A DNA stretch of 16,292 nucleotides from an uncultured Eubacteriales bacterium. GTDB taxonomy: Bacteria > Bacillota > Clostridia > Oscillospirales > CAG-272. Numbering within the stretch: the first letter of the stretch is position 1; every line of letters begins with the position of its first letter. Shown here piece by piece: positions 15,987 to 16,292 of this stretch. The stretch lies in the NCBI GenBank assembly GCA_934500855.1, contig CAKSUH010000008.1, forward strand, positions 1-16,292. The letters run 5' to 3'. The position numbers and the translations under genes are program-made. The notes beneath the pieces are model-generated. The model did no database searches and was not told where the DNA came from. It saw nothing but the letters and a program-made list of their open reading frames with translations.

Positions 15987-16292
15987 ATGATCTACCCGAA
16001 TTCCGGAAACGGTTGCAAAAACGAGCAGGCGCTTGCCGACATTCTTGCCACCTACCGCAAAAAAGACGGAGAGACGGTTCTGTCCTCCTATACGGCGTAC
16101 ACGAACACCGTCCGCGAGCTGTACGACACGCAAAAAGCCGTACAGAAACTGGAACTTTCCGAAAAGAACGCGGAGCTCTTGTTTGCCAAGCACCGCCTTT
16201 ACCGCTCGCCCGACGATGTGCGTATGACCTTTTCGGACTTCGTGGATTTCGCCGACGACCTGACGGATCACCGAAAATACCAAGGCGGCGGG
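15987..16292 (+). pseudogene. Probable MMPL/RND-type transporter fragment, continues past window
   Basis: The plus frame from 15987 stays open to the last base (102 codons) and has coding character. Its central part is ALADILATYRKKDGETVLSS, followed by SEKNAELLFAKHRLYR and VRMTFSDFVDFADDLTDH. The pattern, a short loop, a helix beginning LSEKNAELL and MTFSDFVDF, recalls the extracytoplasmic loop of MMPL-type efflux proteins of Clostridia. The family's N-terminal membrane segment is absent. The ATG at 15987 has no ribosome binding site and falls at the junction with the antisense regulator remnant. I therefore read it as an internal fragment whose 5' part was deleted. The assignment is from memory of the family and moderate at best. 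Confidence 0.45.

Overview
This window looks like chromosome of a Gram-positive gut-type anaerobe (class Clostridia). The reasons are strong AGGAGG-type ribosome binding sites, TTGACA/TATAAT promoters, a Tn1549-style large serine recombinase with a zinc ribbon and DUF4368-like tail, and an operon type (TetR, ECF energising unit, Trep_Strep S component, paired ABC half-transporters) that I associate with that group. No rRNA, tRNA, CRISPR array or insertion sequence was recognised.

Bases 1-8467 hold a five-gene minus-strand transport operon. Reading from 7907 down to 898, it encodes a TetR regulator, a single-chain ECF A-A'-T energising protein, a Trep_Strep/MptD-family membrane S component, and two exporter-fold ABC half-transporters. 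It starts at a TTGCAT-N17-TATAAT promoter overlapped by a tandem palindrome and ends in a strong intrinsic terminator at 824-872. Both flanks carry genes of the L-2-amino-thiazoline-4-carboxylate (ATC) hydrolase family. The left copy is cut by the window edge and the right copy has lost its N-terminal half. My main hypothesis is uptake, and perhaps hydrolysis, of a thiazoline-type metallophore or a related cysteine-derived small molecule.

Bases 8468-12506 form an accessory module. A 333-nt imperfect inverted repeat (8553-8885) is followed by a promoter with a perfect palindromic operator. A three-gene plus-strand operon then encodes a LexA/UmuD-like self-cleaving repressor, an unrecognised 164-aa protein and a large serine recombinase. 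About 530 nt of hairpin-rich noncoding DNA follows.

Bases 12507-14378 hold a divergent pair, a SLOG/DUF1273 protein and an XRE repressor. They share an intergenic region with matched 9-nt inverted repeats, one near each start. A very acidic DMP19-family (DUF4375) protein follows on the XRE strand.

Bases 14379-16292 are decaying DNA. There is a MATE transporter pseudogene with several frame breaks, an in-frame TGA and an apparent internal deletion. Next to it is the 3' remnant of a probable TetR gene. That remnant abuts, head to head, an internal fragment of a probable MMPL-type transporter that runs off the right edge.
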